NCBI GenBank assembly: GCA_003151895.1 | Contig: PLYX01000038.1 | Span: 1 to 25,207 of the forward strand | Reading direction: 5' to 3' | Source: Solirubrobacterales bacterium | Lineage (GTDB): Bacteria > Actinomycetota > Thermoleophilia > Solirubrobacterales > Solirubrobacteraceae | Length of the DNA: 25,207 nucleotides | Part shown: in pieces, positions 13,698-20,768 of the stretch | Layout of the letters: the number at the start of each line of letters is the position of its first letter | Numbering within the stretch: position 1 is the first letter of the stretch | Notes under the pieces: generated by a model | Seen by the model: only the letters and a program-made list of their open reading frames with translations | Told to the model about the DNA's origin: nothing | Database searches by the model: none | Made by a program: the position numbers and the translations under genes

Positions 13698-15678
13698 GCG
13701 CACCCTGAGCGTCCTGGACGGCAGCACCTTCGTCGTCGGGGACCGTCTCGGCGACGTGCGGGGCGAGGCGGGTCGCGAGCACGGCTTCTACTGCGAGGAC
13801 ACCCGCTTCCTCTCGCGCTGGGTCTTGCACATGGGCGAGGCGCCGCTGGAGCTGCTCGGCCTCGACCAAAGCGCGCACTTCGCCGCTCGGTTCTTCCTGA
13901 CCCCCCGCGTGGGGCCGGACGAGGAGGCGCCGTGCTCGATTATGCGCCGGCGGCTCATCGACCACGTGTGGATGGAGGAGATCTCGGTGACCAACCACCG
14001 CCACGAGACCAGTGAGGTGCGGGTGGTGCTGGAGGTCGACACCGACTTCGCCGATCTGTTCGAGGTCAAGGACGGCGCGGTCGCCGAGCGGGAGGTGAGC
14101 TGCCGCCACGATGATCGAACCCTCACGCTCGCCTACGAGCGTGAGGGCTTCCGGCGCTCGATCACGATCTCCGCCAGCCGCCCGGCGGCGGTCACCCGTG
14201 AGGGCTTCGCTTATTCGACGCAGCTCGCGCCCGGCGAGCAGTGGTCAACCACCTTCACCGTTACCCCTCACGCCGCACAGCCGGGGATCACCTTCGCGCG
14301 GCGCGAGCGACGGGGCAGCCTGGCGCAGCTGAGCGCCTCCAAGTCGGCCGAGCTCGACGCATGGCTGGCCCGGGCGCCCGTGTTGCAGGCGCAGGACACA
14401 GCGCTGGCGCATACCTACCGCGCGAGCCTCAGCGATCTCGGCGCGCTGCGGATGCACCCCGACCTCGCCGAGGGCGCGACCCTCCCCGCGGCGGGGCTGC
14501 CGTGGTTCATGGCGCTCTTCGGCCGCGACAGCCTGATCACCAGCTTCCAAGCGCTGCCCTACCTGCCCGGGCTGGCCGCCACCACACTGCGCGTGCTCGC
14601 GGCTCGCCAGGCCGAGGTGCGCGACGACTTCCACGAGCAGGAGCCGGGCAAGATCCTGCACGAGCTGCGCTTCGGCGAGCTCACCGCGCGCCGGGAGCGG
14701 CCGCACTCCCCGTACTTCGGGACCGCCGACGCCACGCCTCTGTTCCTCGTCCTCCTTGACGAGTACCACCGCTGGTCGGGGGACGACGAGCTCGTCTGCG
14801 CCCTGGAGCCCAACGCTCGTGCCGCCCTGGCCTGGATCGAGGACAGCGGGGACGCCGATGGCGACGGGTACGTCGAGTACGCCTGCCGCAACGCCGCCAC
14901 CGGGCTGGTCAACCAGTGCTGGAAGGACAGCTGGGATGCGATCCAGTTCGCCGACGGCACGCTGGCCCGGGGGCCGATCGCGACGTGTGAGATCCAGGGC
15001 TACGTGTACGACGCGCGTCGGCGGTCGGCCCGCCTGGCCCGCGAGGTGTGGGGCGATGAGGCGCTTGCCGGACGCCTGGAGCGCCAAGCCGCCGATCTGC
15101 GCGAGTGCTTCCGCCGCGACTTCTGGATGCCGGAGCGCGGCTGCCACGCGCTGGCGCTGGACGGCGAGAAGCGCCAGGTGGACAGCCTGACCTCCAACAT
15201 CGGCCATCTGCTGTGGTCGGGGCTGCTGGACGAGGGAGAGGCCGCCACGACCGCCGAGCGGCTGCTCGACGAGCAGCTCTACTCCGGCTGGGGAGTACGG
15301 ACCCTCGGCACCCGCGAGGCGGGCTACAACCCACTCGGCTACCACATAGGGACCGTCTGGCCCCACGAGAATTCGCTGATCGCCGCCGGCCTGGCGCGCT
15401 ACGGCCACAACGAGGCGGCGAGCGCCATCTCCGTCGCGATGCTACGCGCGGCGCCGTACTTCGAGCATCGCCTGCCCGAGGTCTTTGCGGGCTACCCCGC
15501 GTCGGTGACGTCGGTCCCCGTGGCGTTCCCGACGGCCTCGCGTCCCCAGGCATGGGCCGCGGGGACCCCGCTGCTGCTGCTGAGCACCCTGCTCGACCTC
15601 CAGCCTGGGCGCACCGACGCGGACGTCGAGGTCCCGTGCGGCATCGGGCATGTCGCGCTGCGCTCGCGGAGGGTCTAG
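13690..15678 (+). CDS. Amylo-alpha-1,6-glucosidase / glycogen-debranching-type enzyme
   Basis: A 662-residue protein. The N-terminal beta-rich domain (about 1-215) begins TLSVLDGSTFVVGDRLGDV and includes HGFYCEDTRFLSRW, the layout of the N-terminal domain of putative glycogen-debranching enzymes. The remaining two thirds form an (alpha/alpha)6 barrel with GLPWFMALFGRDSLITSFQAL, the DDFHEQEPGKILHELRFGE acidic stretch, DGDGYVEY and WGVRTLG...YNPLGYHIGTVWPHEN. Members hydrolyse alpha-1,6 branches or related glucosides. TTG at 13690 is taken as start because it gives the normal N-terminus and overlaps the GT4 stop; the frame is open further upstream. It is probably co-transcribed with the GT4 gene. 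Confidence 0.88.
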   Translation: MSERTLSVLDGSTFVVGDRLGDVRGEAGREHGFYCEDTRFLSRWVLHMGEAPLELLGLDQSAHFAARFFLTPRVGPDEEAPCSIMRRRLIDHVWMEEISVTNHRHETSEVRVVLEVDTDFADLFEVKDGAVAEREVSCRHDDRTLTLAYEREGFRRSITISASRPAAVTREGFAYSTQLAPGEQWSTTFTVTPHAAQPGITFARRERRGSLAQLSASKSAELDAWLARAPVLQAQDTALAHTYRASLSDLGALRMHPDLAEGATLPAAGLPWFMALFGRDSLITSFQALPYLPGLAATTLRVLAARQAEVRDDFHEQEPGKILHELRFGELTARRERPHSPYFGTADATPLFLVLLDEYHRWSGDDELVCALEPNARAALAWIEDSGDADGDGYVEYACRNAATGLVNQCWKDSWDAIQFADGTLARGPIATCEIQGYVYDARRRSARLAREVWGDEALAGRLERQAADLRECFRRDFWMPERGCHALALDGEKRQVDSLTSNIGHLLWSGLLDEGEAATTAERLLDEQLYSGWGVRTLGTREAGYNPLGYHIGTVWPHENSLIAAGLARYGHNEAASAISVAMLRAAPYFEHRLPEVFAGYPASVTSVPVAFPTASRPQAWAAGTPLLLLSTLLDLQPGRTDADVEVPCGIGHVALRSRRV

Positions 15679-15679
15679 T

Positions 15680-15958
15680 GTGGGCGTAGTGGACGATGAT
15701 GCGATTCGTGCCCTGGTGACGCGTTTGGCGCGTCCTCACCCCTCCGGTGGCGAGGTGATCGAGCGTGCGGCGATCCTCGCCGAGGGCGCCGACTCAGCGG
15801 CAGTCATCGCGTGGATCACAGCCCACGCCGGGATACCCGAGGCGATGGTCGCAACACCCCCCAGACAGGGCCTGCACGGCTCGCGGCTGGGTGACAGCGG
15901 CGGAGCAGAATCGCGGACACCGCTTCGCTTCGTGCTGCCGGCCGGCGCGCTGACCTGA
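15680..15958 (+). CDS. Conserved-looking hypothetical protein, 92 residues
   Basis: A small protein starting with GTG one base after the debranching enzyme stop; a second GTG at 15689 is possible. It has two amphipathic helices (DDAIRALVTRLARPHPSGG and EVIERAAILAEGADSAAVIAWITAHAG), a flexible linker, then GLHGSRL and a PLRFVLPAGAL end that looks like a conserved docking or strand motif. No family is assigned. Its position suggests it is the last gene of the sugar operon; the next gene has its own 24-base leader. The protein-like composition and tight spacing argue that it is real. Confidence 0.6.
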   Translation: MGVVDDDAIRALVTRLARPHPSGGEVIERAAILAEGADSAAVIAWITAHAGIPEAMVATPPRQGLHGSRLGDSGGAESRTPLRFVLPAGALT

Positions 15959-15982
15959 GCCTTCTCTTTCGTTGGATATTAG

Positions 15983-17515
15983 ATGAGCGGTACGTTCGAG
16001 GCGTTGTATTACCCCGAGCGTCTTCACCTCGTCAACCCCGCGGGTGACATTGGCCTGGTGACGCTCTGGTCCCCGCTGCGCTCGGCGAAGAAGCGGCTCG
16101 CGGCGATCTCGCCGGAGCTGCTCGACCCCGACCACAGCCGCGTCGCCGTCATCTCCAACCTCTACGGGGACGGGATGTACGCGATGCTCTGCAACCTGCT
16201 CTTCAATCCGCAGGTGCGTCACCTGATCGCTATCGGCCAGGACCTGGGCCTGCCGACCTGTAGTGAGCTGGAAGCATTTCTCGAGCACGGGCTGGAGGAC
16301 ACCGTGATGCTCGGAACACCGGTCAAGCGGATCCAGGGGACGGGCCGGGTCTTCCCGGCGATCCCCGAGTTCGACGAGCGACGCCTGCGCAGCCGGCTCA
16401 GCTTCAGCTACCTGGGCAAGCTGTCGAGCGAGAGTTTGCCCTCCGAGCTCATCAGGCAGCTGCACGAGCTGCCGAGTGATCCGGGGGATTTCATGCCGGA
16501 GCGCCTGCGTGTCGACCTCGTCGCGGCCGGCTCGGACTCCCGCTTGCGCCGCCCCTCCGAGCTGACGGCACACCAGGTGGTGCGGCGGCGGCCGCTCGAC
16601 TGCTGGGAGGAGCTGGTTGTCCGTGCGGTGCGGTTCGGGCGCCCCGTGACGCTCGGCAACGGGCCTCGCCTCGAGCTGCTCAACGTGAAGGCGGTGATCA
16701 CCGATCCCGTGCGCGACTCCCGGCAGGCGCTTGAGAAGTACGGATTCCAGCTCGAGACCCTGCTCGACTACGAGACGAACATCATGCGGCCCGAGTTGCC
16801 AGAGGAAACGTCCTACACGTACGGCAACCGGTTGCGCGAGCACTTCCGTCGAGACTCGAAGCCCCTCGACACGCTGCAGGCGACGATCGACACGTTGCGT
16901 GCGAACCCCGAGACGCGCCACGCCTACATCTCCCTGTGGGACAACTCGTTGGATCTACCGGGGGAGCAGACATCCGACGATTCGGGTTCTCCCTGTCTGA
17001 CAACCCTCTTCTTCCGCAAGGTTGGAGATGTACTGTCGCTCACAGCCACCTATCGCGCCCACAACCTGCTCACCGCGTGGCTGAGGAACGTCTATGGCCT
17101 GATGGCGATCCAGCGTCACGTCGCCGAGGGGTGCGAGCTTGAGATCGGCTCGATCACCGTAGTGAGCCACTCGCTTGGGATCGACCCACGCAGCCCGCAC
17201 TTCCAGCTCGCGTGCAGCCTCAGCGAGAGCTGGAAGCGCGACGACGACAAGGATCAGCAGACCGGCAGGTACTCGCTCAGGGAAGACCCGAGCGGCTACT
17301 TCGTGGTCGGCGTCGACGAGCAGGAGCGCCGCATCGTCGCCGAGCACCGCTTCCGCGGAGTGCTGATCAAGCGCTACAGCGGCGAGCGCGCCGACAGGCT
17401 CGCGAATGAGATCAGTGGCGACATGGCGGTCAGTCTCGTATCCCACTCCCTGTGGCTCGGCCGGGAGCTGGCGCGCAATGAGGCGATCTTGCATGGCGTC
17501 CCGCGCCTGGCATGA
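15983..17515 (+). CDS. Fusion: MtrA-like domain plus archaeal-type thymidylate synthase
   Basis: A 510-residue two-domain protein. Residues about 15-130 resemble MtrA, the corrinoid-binding A subunit of methanogen tetrahydromethanopterin methyltransferase: GDIGLVTLWSPL, NLLFNPQVRHLIAIGQDLG and LEAFLEHGLEDT match its GDxxSPVAVVTLGS, NPNIRFLI and ALxENGVDE segments. Residues about 205-440 are a thymidylate synthase fold of the archaeal type, with YTYGNRL, SPCLTTLFF (catalytic-type Cys C338), TYRAHN (R358) and WLRNVYGL (N369, at the pyrimidine-recognising Asn position). It lacks the PCH-QRSxD pattern of ThyA; a standard ThyA is encoded at 19190-20098. Likely a methyl or hydroxymethyl transfer to a deoxyuridylate-like base; cofactor unknown. 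The ParB-like gene follows after 7 bases. Confidence 0.75.
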   Translation: MSGTFEALYYPERLHLVNPAGDIGLVTLWSPLRSAKKRLAAISPELLDPDHSRVAVISNLYGDGMYAMLCNLLFNPQVRHLIAIGQDLGLPTCSELEAFLEHGLEDTVMLGTPVKRIQGTGRVFPAIPEFDERRLRSRLSFSYLGKLSSESLPSELIRQLHELPSDPGDFMPERLRVDLVAAGSDSRLRRPSELTAHQVVRRRPLDCWEELVVRAVRFGRPVTLGNGPRLELLNVKAVITDPVRDSRQALEKYGFQLETLLDYETNIMRPELPEETSYTYGNRLREHFRRDSKPLDTLQATIDTLRANPETRHAYISLWDNSLDLPGEQTSDDSGSPCLTTLFFRKVGDVLSLTATYRAHNLLTAWLRNVYGLMAIQRHVAEGCELEIGSITVVSHSLGIDPRSPHFQLACSLSESWKRDDDKDQQTGRYSLREDPSGYFVVGVDEQERRIVAEHRFRGVLIKRYSGERADRLANEISGDMAVSLVSHSLWLGRELARNEAILHGVPRLA

Positions 17516-17522
17516 TCCCGGC

Positions 17523-18152
17523 GTGCAGATCCTCTCGATCACGCGCTTCGACCGCGATGAGCTGCTGGCGGCGCTCCGCGAGACGCCGCTGCGAGGCTTT
17601 GACAAAACGCGCCTCTACGCGAACGCCACGCTCGCGCTCGCGCCCGCCACCGCCACCGATCTGCTCACTCCCGCCCAGCGCTATGTGCTCGAGCCGAGGC
17701 TGCGCAAGCTGCTGGAGCTCCGCGTCGCGCTGCTACACCACGGGATCGACCTGTTCGCACTGGACGGGGGCGCCTACATCCACACCTCAGAGGACCCGCA
17801 GGAGGCGATCCCGATCATCCCCCCGATCGTGGAGGAGACACTGGAGCCGGACGGGAGGAGCGTCCTTTTGATCAACGACGGGCTGCACCGCGTCTCGGCG
17901 GCGAGGTCCTTAGGGCTGCCCATCTCGGTCGTGGTCGCGCGCGGGGTTCCAAGCGAGTACCCGTACTACGCCTACGCCCTGCCACGCGGCTGGGCCGAAC
18001 TGGAGGAGCTGGACGAGCTTCCCGACAGCTATCAGAAGAAGGAGTACCGGCTGCCGGAGAACTACAAGGCGCTCTTCCGCGAATTCAACACGGTCTTCCC
18101 CGGCGTGCAGAAGCAGCGCAAGCAGTCCAACCCCGGCCATCTACACGCATGA
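17523..18152 (+). CDS. ParB/sulfiredoxin-like fold protein
   Basis: A 209-residue protein. After a helical N-terminal half (RKLLELRVALLHHGIDLFAL), residues 95-140 show IPIIPPIVEETL and then LLINDGLHRVSAARSLGLPISVVVARGV. The DG-x-HR-x-x-AA motif with preceding IP strand is the nucleotide-phosphate binding signature of ParB N-terminal and sulfiredoxin-like domains. The C-terminal portion is Lys/Tyr rich (SYQKKEYRLPENYKALFREF). ParB-like folds bind CTP or ATP and some act as kinases or pyrophosphatases, so a role on a nucleotide made by the adjacent TS-like enzyme is plausible. GTG at 17523 follows the TS stop by 7 bases; a same-frame upstream extension lies inside the TS gene and was discarded. 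Confidence 0.65.
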   Translation: MQILSITRFDRDELLAALRETPLRGFDKTRLYANATLALAPATATDLLTPAQRYVLEPRLRKLLELRVALLHHGIDLFALDGGAYIHTSEDPQEAIPIIPPIVEETLEPDGRSVLLINDGLHRVSAARSLGLPISVVVARGVPSEYPYYAYALPRGWAELEELDELPDSYQKKEYRLPENYKALFREFNTVFPGVQKQRKQSNPGHLHA

Positions 18153-18160
18153 GCCAATCC

Positions 18161-18235
18161 GGCAGGCCGGGCGCGGGCTGGGCAAGCAGCGCGAGCTGGG
18201 CAAGCAGCGCGAGCTGGGACAGGCCGGCGCGGGCT
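18161..18235. repeat. Short tandem repeats between convergent genes
   Basis: The 18-base unit GGGCAAGCAGCGCGAGCT occurs twice in exact tandem (18180-18197 and 18198-18215). It is flanked on the left by AGGCCGGGCGCGGGCT and on the right by AGGCCGGCGCGGGCT, which are nearly identical. The block fills the convergent gap between the ParB-like and HIT genes. No clean rho-independent terminator with a T run is visible; the repeats may be slippage products. Confidence 0.6.
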
Positions 18236-18239
18236 GAGG

Positions 18240-18710
18240 CTAGCCGGCGTCGTCGTTCGCGCCGTACGCGCTCACCCGAAATCGAACGGTCGCCGAAGGC
18301 GAGGGCTCGAGCGCGACGAGGTGGATGTGCAGGTGGGCGACGCTGCCGCCGTTGTAGAGCATGTTGCCGCTGCGCTCCACCGTCGCGAGCGCCGCGGGCT
18401 CCAGCTCTGCCTTCAACCTGCGCTTGATCGACCACAGCTCGGCGCCCGCCTCGTCGGGCAGTTCGTCGAATGACACGACGTGCAGGCGGGCCACGATCAG
18501 GTAATGGGTGGCAGTCCCCTCGTAGGGGTAATGGTTCTTTGTGACATACCAATGACGCCCGGTGTGCTCGATCGGCTCGGGCTGATGCTCGGCCACGTGC
18601 TCGGGGCAGAACACGCAAATGCCGGCGGCTTCGAGCTCCTCCATGCGCCGGCGCTGGGCCGCGCTGCGCGCGGCCGCGAGGTCATACAGTGAACTAGCTC
18701 GTGCGCTCAT
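18240..18710 (-). CDS. HIT-superfamily protein
   Basis: A 156-residue protein with the histidine triad AHLHIHLVAL (H126, H128, H130) preceded by GNMLYNGGSV. This is the HIT active site that cleaves or transfers at alpha-phosphates of nucleotides. The region ICVFCPEHV (residues 31-39) has a Cys-x2-Cys pair seen in HIT members that bind zinc, and HWYVTKNHYPYEG fits the substrate-facing strand. The start overlaps the DHFR 3' end by 17 bases, so it belongs to the thyA-folA transcript. Substrate unknown; a nucleotidyl intermediate made by another gene of this locus is one possibility. Confidence 0.85.
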   Translation of the reverse strand: MSARASSLYDLAAARSAAQRRRMEELEAAGICVFCPEHVAEHQPEPIEHTGRHWYVTKNHYPYEGTATHYLIVARLHVVSFDELPDEAGAELWSIKRRLKAELEPAALATVERSGNMLYNGGSVAHLHIHLVALEPSPSATVRFRVSAYGANDDAG

Positions 18711-19176
18711 ATACGGCGAAGCTGAAGGCTAGCTCGTTCTCGATGATCCGTTCGCTGCGTTCGACGCAGTGCCACTCGGATACCGGCAGCTCCGGGAAGA
18801 ACGCATCGCCCTCGATCTCCTGCTCGATCTCGGTCGCATACACCCTTTCGGCGAGCGGCAAGGTCTCGCCGTAGACGACGGCGCCGCCGATCACGAAGCA
18901 CTCGCGCTCGCACGCATCGAGCGCGCTCGACAAGTCGGGGAAGTCCTCTGCGCCGGGCAGCTCGAGGTCGGGGTTCGAGCTGAGCACGAGGTTGCGCCGC
19001 TCCGGCAGCGGACGGTATTTCGGCGGCAACGACTCGAAGGTCTTGCGACCCATGATCACCGCGTGTCCGCTCGTCAGCTCACGGAACCGGCGCATGTCGG
19101 AAGGCAGGTGCCACGGCAGCCCGCCGTCGCGGCCGATCGTGCCGTTGCCGGCGCGCGCGACGACGAGCGAGATCAT
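18694..19176 (-). CDS. folA: Dihydrofolate reductase
   Basis: A 160-residue DHFR of standard length. It contains ISLVVARAGNGTIGRDGGLPWHLPSDMRRF (Met20-type loop and the conserved PWH), the catalytic acidic position in LPSDM, HAVIMGRKTFESLP (NADPH site), RRNLVLSS and CFVIGGAVVYGETL (second NADPH loop) and the late DAFFPELP. It reduces dihydrofolate with NADPH, regenerating the folate spent by thymidylate synthase. It starts 13 bases after the thyA stop and overlaps the HIT gene. This thyA-folA order is common. Confidence 0.95.
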   Translation of the reverse strand: MISLVVARAGNGTIGRDGGLPWHLPSDMRRFRELTSGHAVIMGRKTFESLPPKYRPLPERRNLVLSSNPDLELPGAEDFPDLSSALDACERECFVIGGAVVYGETLPLAERVYATEIEQEIEGDAFFPELPVSEWHCVERSERIIENELAFSFAVYERTS

Positions 19177-19189
19177 GCGCGTCGGGGCA

Positions 19190-20098
19190 CTACGTGGCCA
19201 CCGGGATGCCGGCGATGGCCGGATGCGGGTGGTAGTCGGAGAGCTCGAAGTGCTCCGCGCGGAAGTCGTGGATGTCGGTCACCCGGCGGCCCGTCTCGGT
19301 GAGCTGGAGCGTGGGCAGCGCACGCGGCTCGCGTGCGAGCATCTCCTCCACATGCGGGAGCTGGTTGGCGTAGATGTGCGCGTACTGGATCCAATGCACA
19401 TACTCCACGAGCTCGAAGCCGGTGAGCTGCTCCAGCATCAGGCCGAGCGCCGTGTACTGAGCCATGTTGGAGGGCACGCCGATCGGCGTGTCGCCGGAGC
19501 GCTGGTTGTGCACGAGGTGGAGCTTGTCGTCGAAGACCAGCGCGTGGATCCAACCGTGGCACGGAGCGATCGTGTTGCGTGAACGCACGCCCTGCTCGCG
19601 GTGGTTGGCGTTCGGGATCCACGGGCTCATCAGGGCGGTTCGGTCGAGCGGCAGGTCGCGGAGCTTCTTGATCAGGTGGGGCAGCTGGTCGAAGCCGGGA
19701 TCCTCTCCGTCGAGGTCCGTCGTGAAGTTCTTGAACGCGTGCCCATAGGAGCCCGGGCCGAGGTCGCCGGGCGCCAGACCGCGTGCCGCGCACTTCTCGG
19801 GCGTGGCCCAGGCGCCCCACCAGTCGCAGCCGAAGGCGGCGAGCTCATCGAGCGTGCGTGCGCCGTTGATGAACGCGCACAGCTCGCCGATCGCCTTGCC
19901 GGCGAAGCCCTTGATCGACCGCTCCGTTATGACCGCCGCCCCATGTGCCATCGGGAAGCGCATGCAATGGCCGGCGAGGGCGAGCGCCTGCTCGCCCTGC
20001 TTTGTCTGGACCCGCACGCCGTCGTCGCGGATGGCGCGCAGCATGTCGCGGTAGGCGGTGCTCGTCGCACGCTCTGTGTATGGCAGATAGTTGGGCAT
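19190..20098 (-). CDS. thyA: Thymidylate synthase, ThyA family
   Basis: A 302-residue enzyme with the full ThyA active site: catalytic Cys in APCH (C180), QRSGD (199-203), the dUMP-recognising Asn in PSNMAQY (N211), the HIYANQ segment that contacts the sugar, and a C-terminal PVAT that closes the pocket. The N-terminal half (GHCMRFPM, VITERSIKGFAGKAIGEL and DLGPGSYGHAFKNF) is more divergent than in E. coli. It methylates dUMP with methylene-tetrahydrofolate, giving dTMP and dihydrofolate. It opens a minus-strand unit thyA-folA-HIT diverging from the nucleotidyltransferase-deaminase-MazG unit across 82 bases. It is the second TS-fold protein within 5 kb. Confidence 0.92.
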   Translation of the reverse strand: MPNYLPYTERATSTAYRDMLRAIRDDGVRVQTKQGEQALALAGHCMRFPMAHGAAVITERSIKGFAGKAIGELCAFINGARTLDELAAFGCDWWGAWATPEKCAARGLAPGDLGPGSYGHAFKNFTTDLDGEDPGFDQLPHLIKKLRDLPLDRTALMSPWIPNANHREQGVRSRNTIAPCHGWIHALVFDDKLHLVHNQRSGDTPIGVPSNMAQYTALGLMLEQLTGFELVEYVHWIQYAHIYANQLPHVEEMLAREPRALPTLQLTETGRRVTDIHDFRAEHFELSDYHPHPAIAGIPVAT

Positions 20099-20180
20099 AG
20101 ACGGTCTCGCGGCCTACGAGCCTACCGTGGCCGCGGGCGTCGATATGGTGCTGAGTCCTACGGACCCTCGCGAGGATTGA

Positions 20181-20768
20181 ATGGCAGTCAGCAGCGGCAT
20201 CTTGAGCCCCGACGTGAACTTCGGCGACCGGTTGATCCCGACGCTCGAGGAGATGACGCGCACGGTGACGCACCTCAAGGGCCTCGGCTACCGGGTCGTG
20301 CTCACATCCGGCTCCTTCGATCTCATCCACCTCGGGCACGTCAAGTACCTGGGACGCGCGAAGGATCTCGGCGATGTGCTCGCCGTGGGAGTCGACAGCG
20401 ACGCGAAGATCCGCCGGCGCAAGGGTGAAGACCGGCCGATGGTGCCCGAGGGAGAGCGGCTGGAGATGCTCGCCTACCAGCGGCCCGTCGATCTGATCTT
20501 CCTCAAGGAGGACGGCGAAGGCCGCTGGGCGCTCATCAAGGCGGTTCGCCCGGATGTGCTCGTGCTGACCGCGGACCACTCCTACGGCGAGGAGGAACTG
20601 CGAGCGCTGGGCGAGCTGTGCGGGAAGATCGAGGTGGTCGAGCGTCAAACCTCGGTGACCACCAGCGAGCGGATCCGCCAGATGTACATGCACCTGGGTG
20701 AGCGACTCGGCCCGAAGCTCGCCGAGGTGCTCCCCGGCCTCATCGACAGCATCCTCAAGCGCGGATGA
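20181..20768 (+). CDS. Adenylyl/cytidylyltransferase-like protein (HxGH family)
   Basis: A 195-residue nucleotidyltransferase. After a 35-residue N-terminal helix comes GYRVVLTSGSFDLIHLGHVKYLGRA with the HxGH signature (HLGH, residues 50-53), then the GVDSDAKIRRRKGEDRPMVPE region, and a second signature TTSERIR (160-166) equal to the ISSTxIR motif. This is the pattern of HldE C-terminal, TagD and RibL-type enzymes that join a phosphorylated small molecule to a nucleoside monophosphate. The substrate cannot be told. ATG at 20181; its stop overlaps the deaminase ATG by 4 bases. It is the first gene of a plus-strand unit with deaminase and MazG genes. Confidence 0.85.
   Translation: MAVSSGILSPDVNFGDRLIPTLEEMTRTVTHLKGLGYRVVLTSGSFDLIHLGHVKYLGRAKDLGDVLAVGVDSDAKIRRRKGEDRPMVPEGERLEMLAYQRPVDLIFLKEDGEGRWALIKAVRPDVLVLTADHSYGEEELRALGELCGKIEVVERQTSVTTSERIRQMYMHLGERLGPKLAEVLPGLIDSILKRG

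Noticed and set aside
14245..15408. A 387-codon open frame on the minus strand
   Set aside because: It lies opposite the debranching-type enzyme, is Gln/Arg/Gly/Val-rich without family features and arises from GC-rich third positions.
15794..16921. A 375-codon open frame on the minus strand
   Set aside because: Shadow of the MtrA-TS fusion; no domain or start support, composition typical of antisense frames.
18161..18235. CRISPR array
   Set aside because: The repeats are directly adjacent with no spacers and only two units; no cas genes are nearby.
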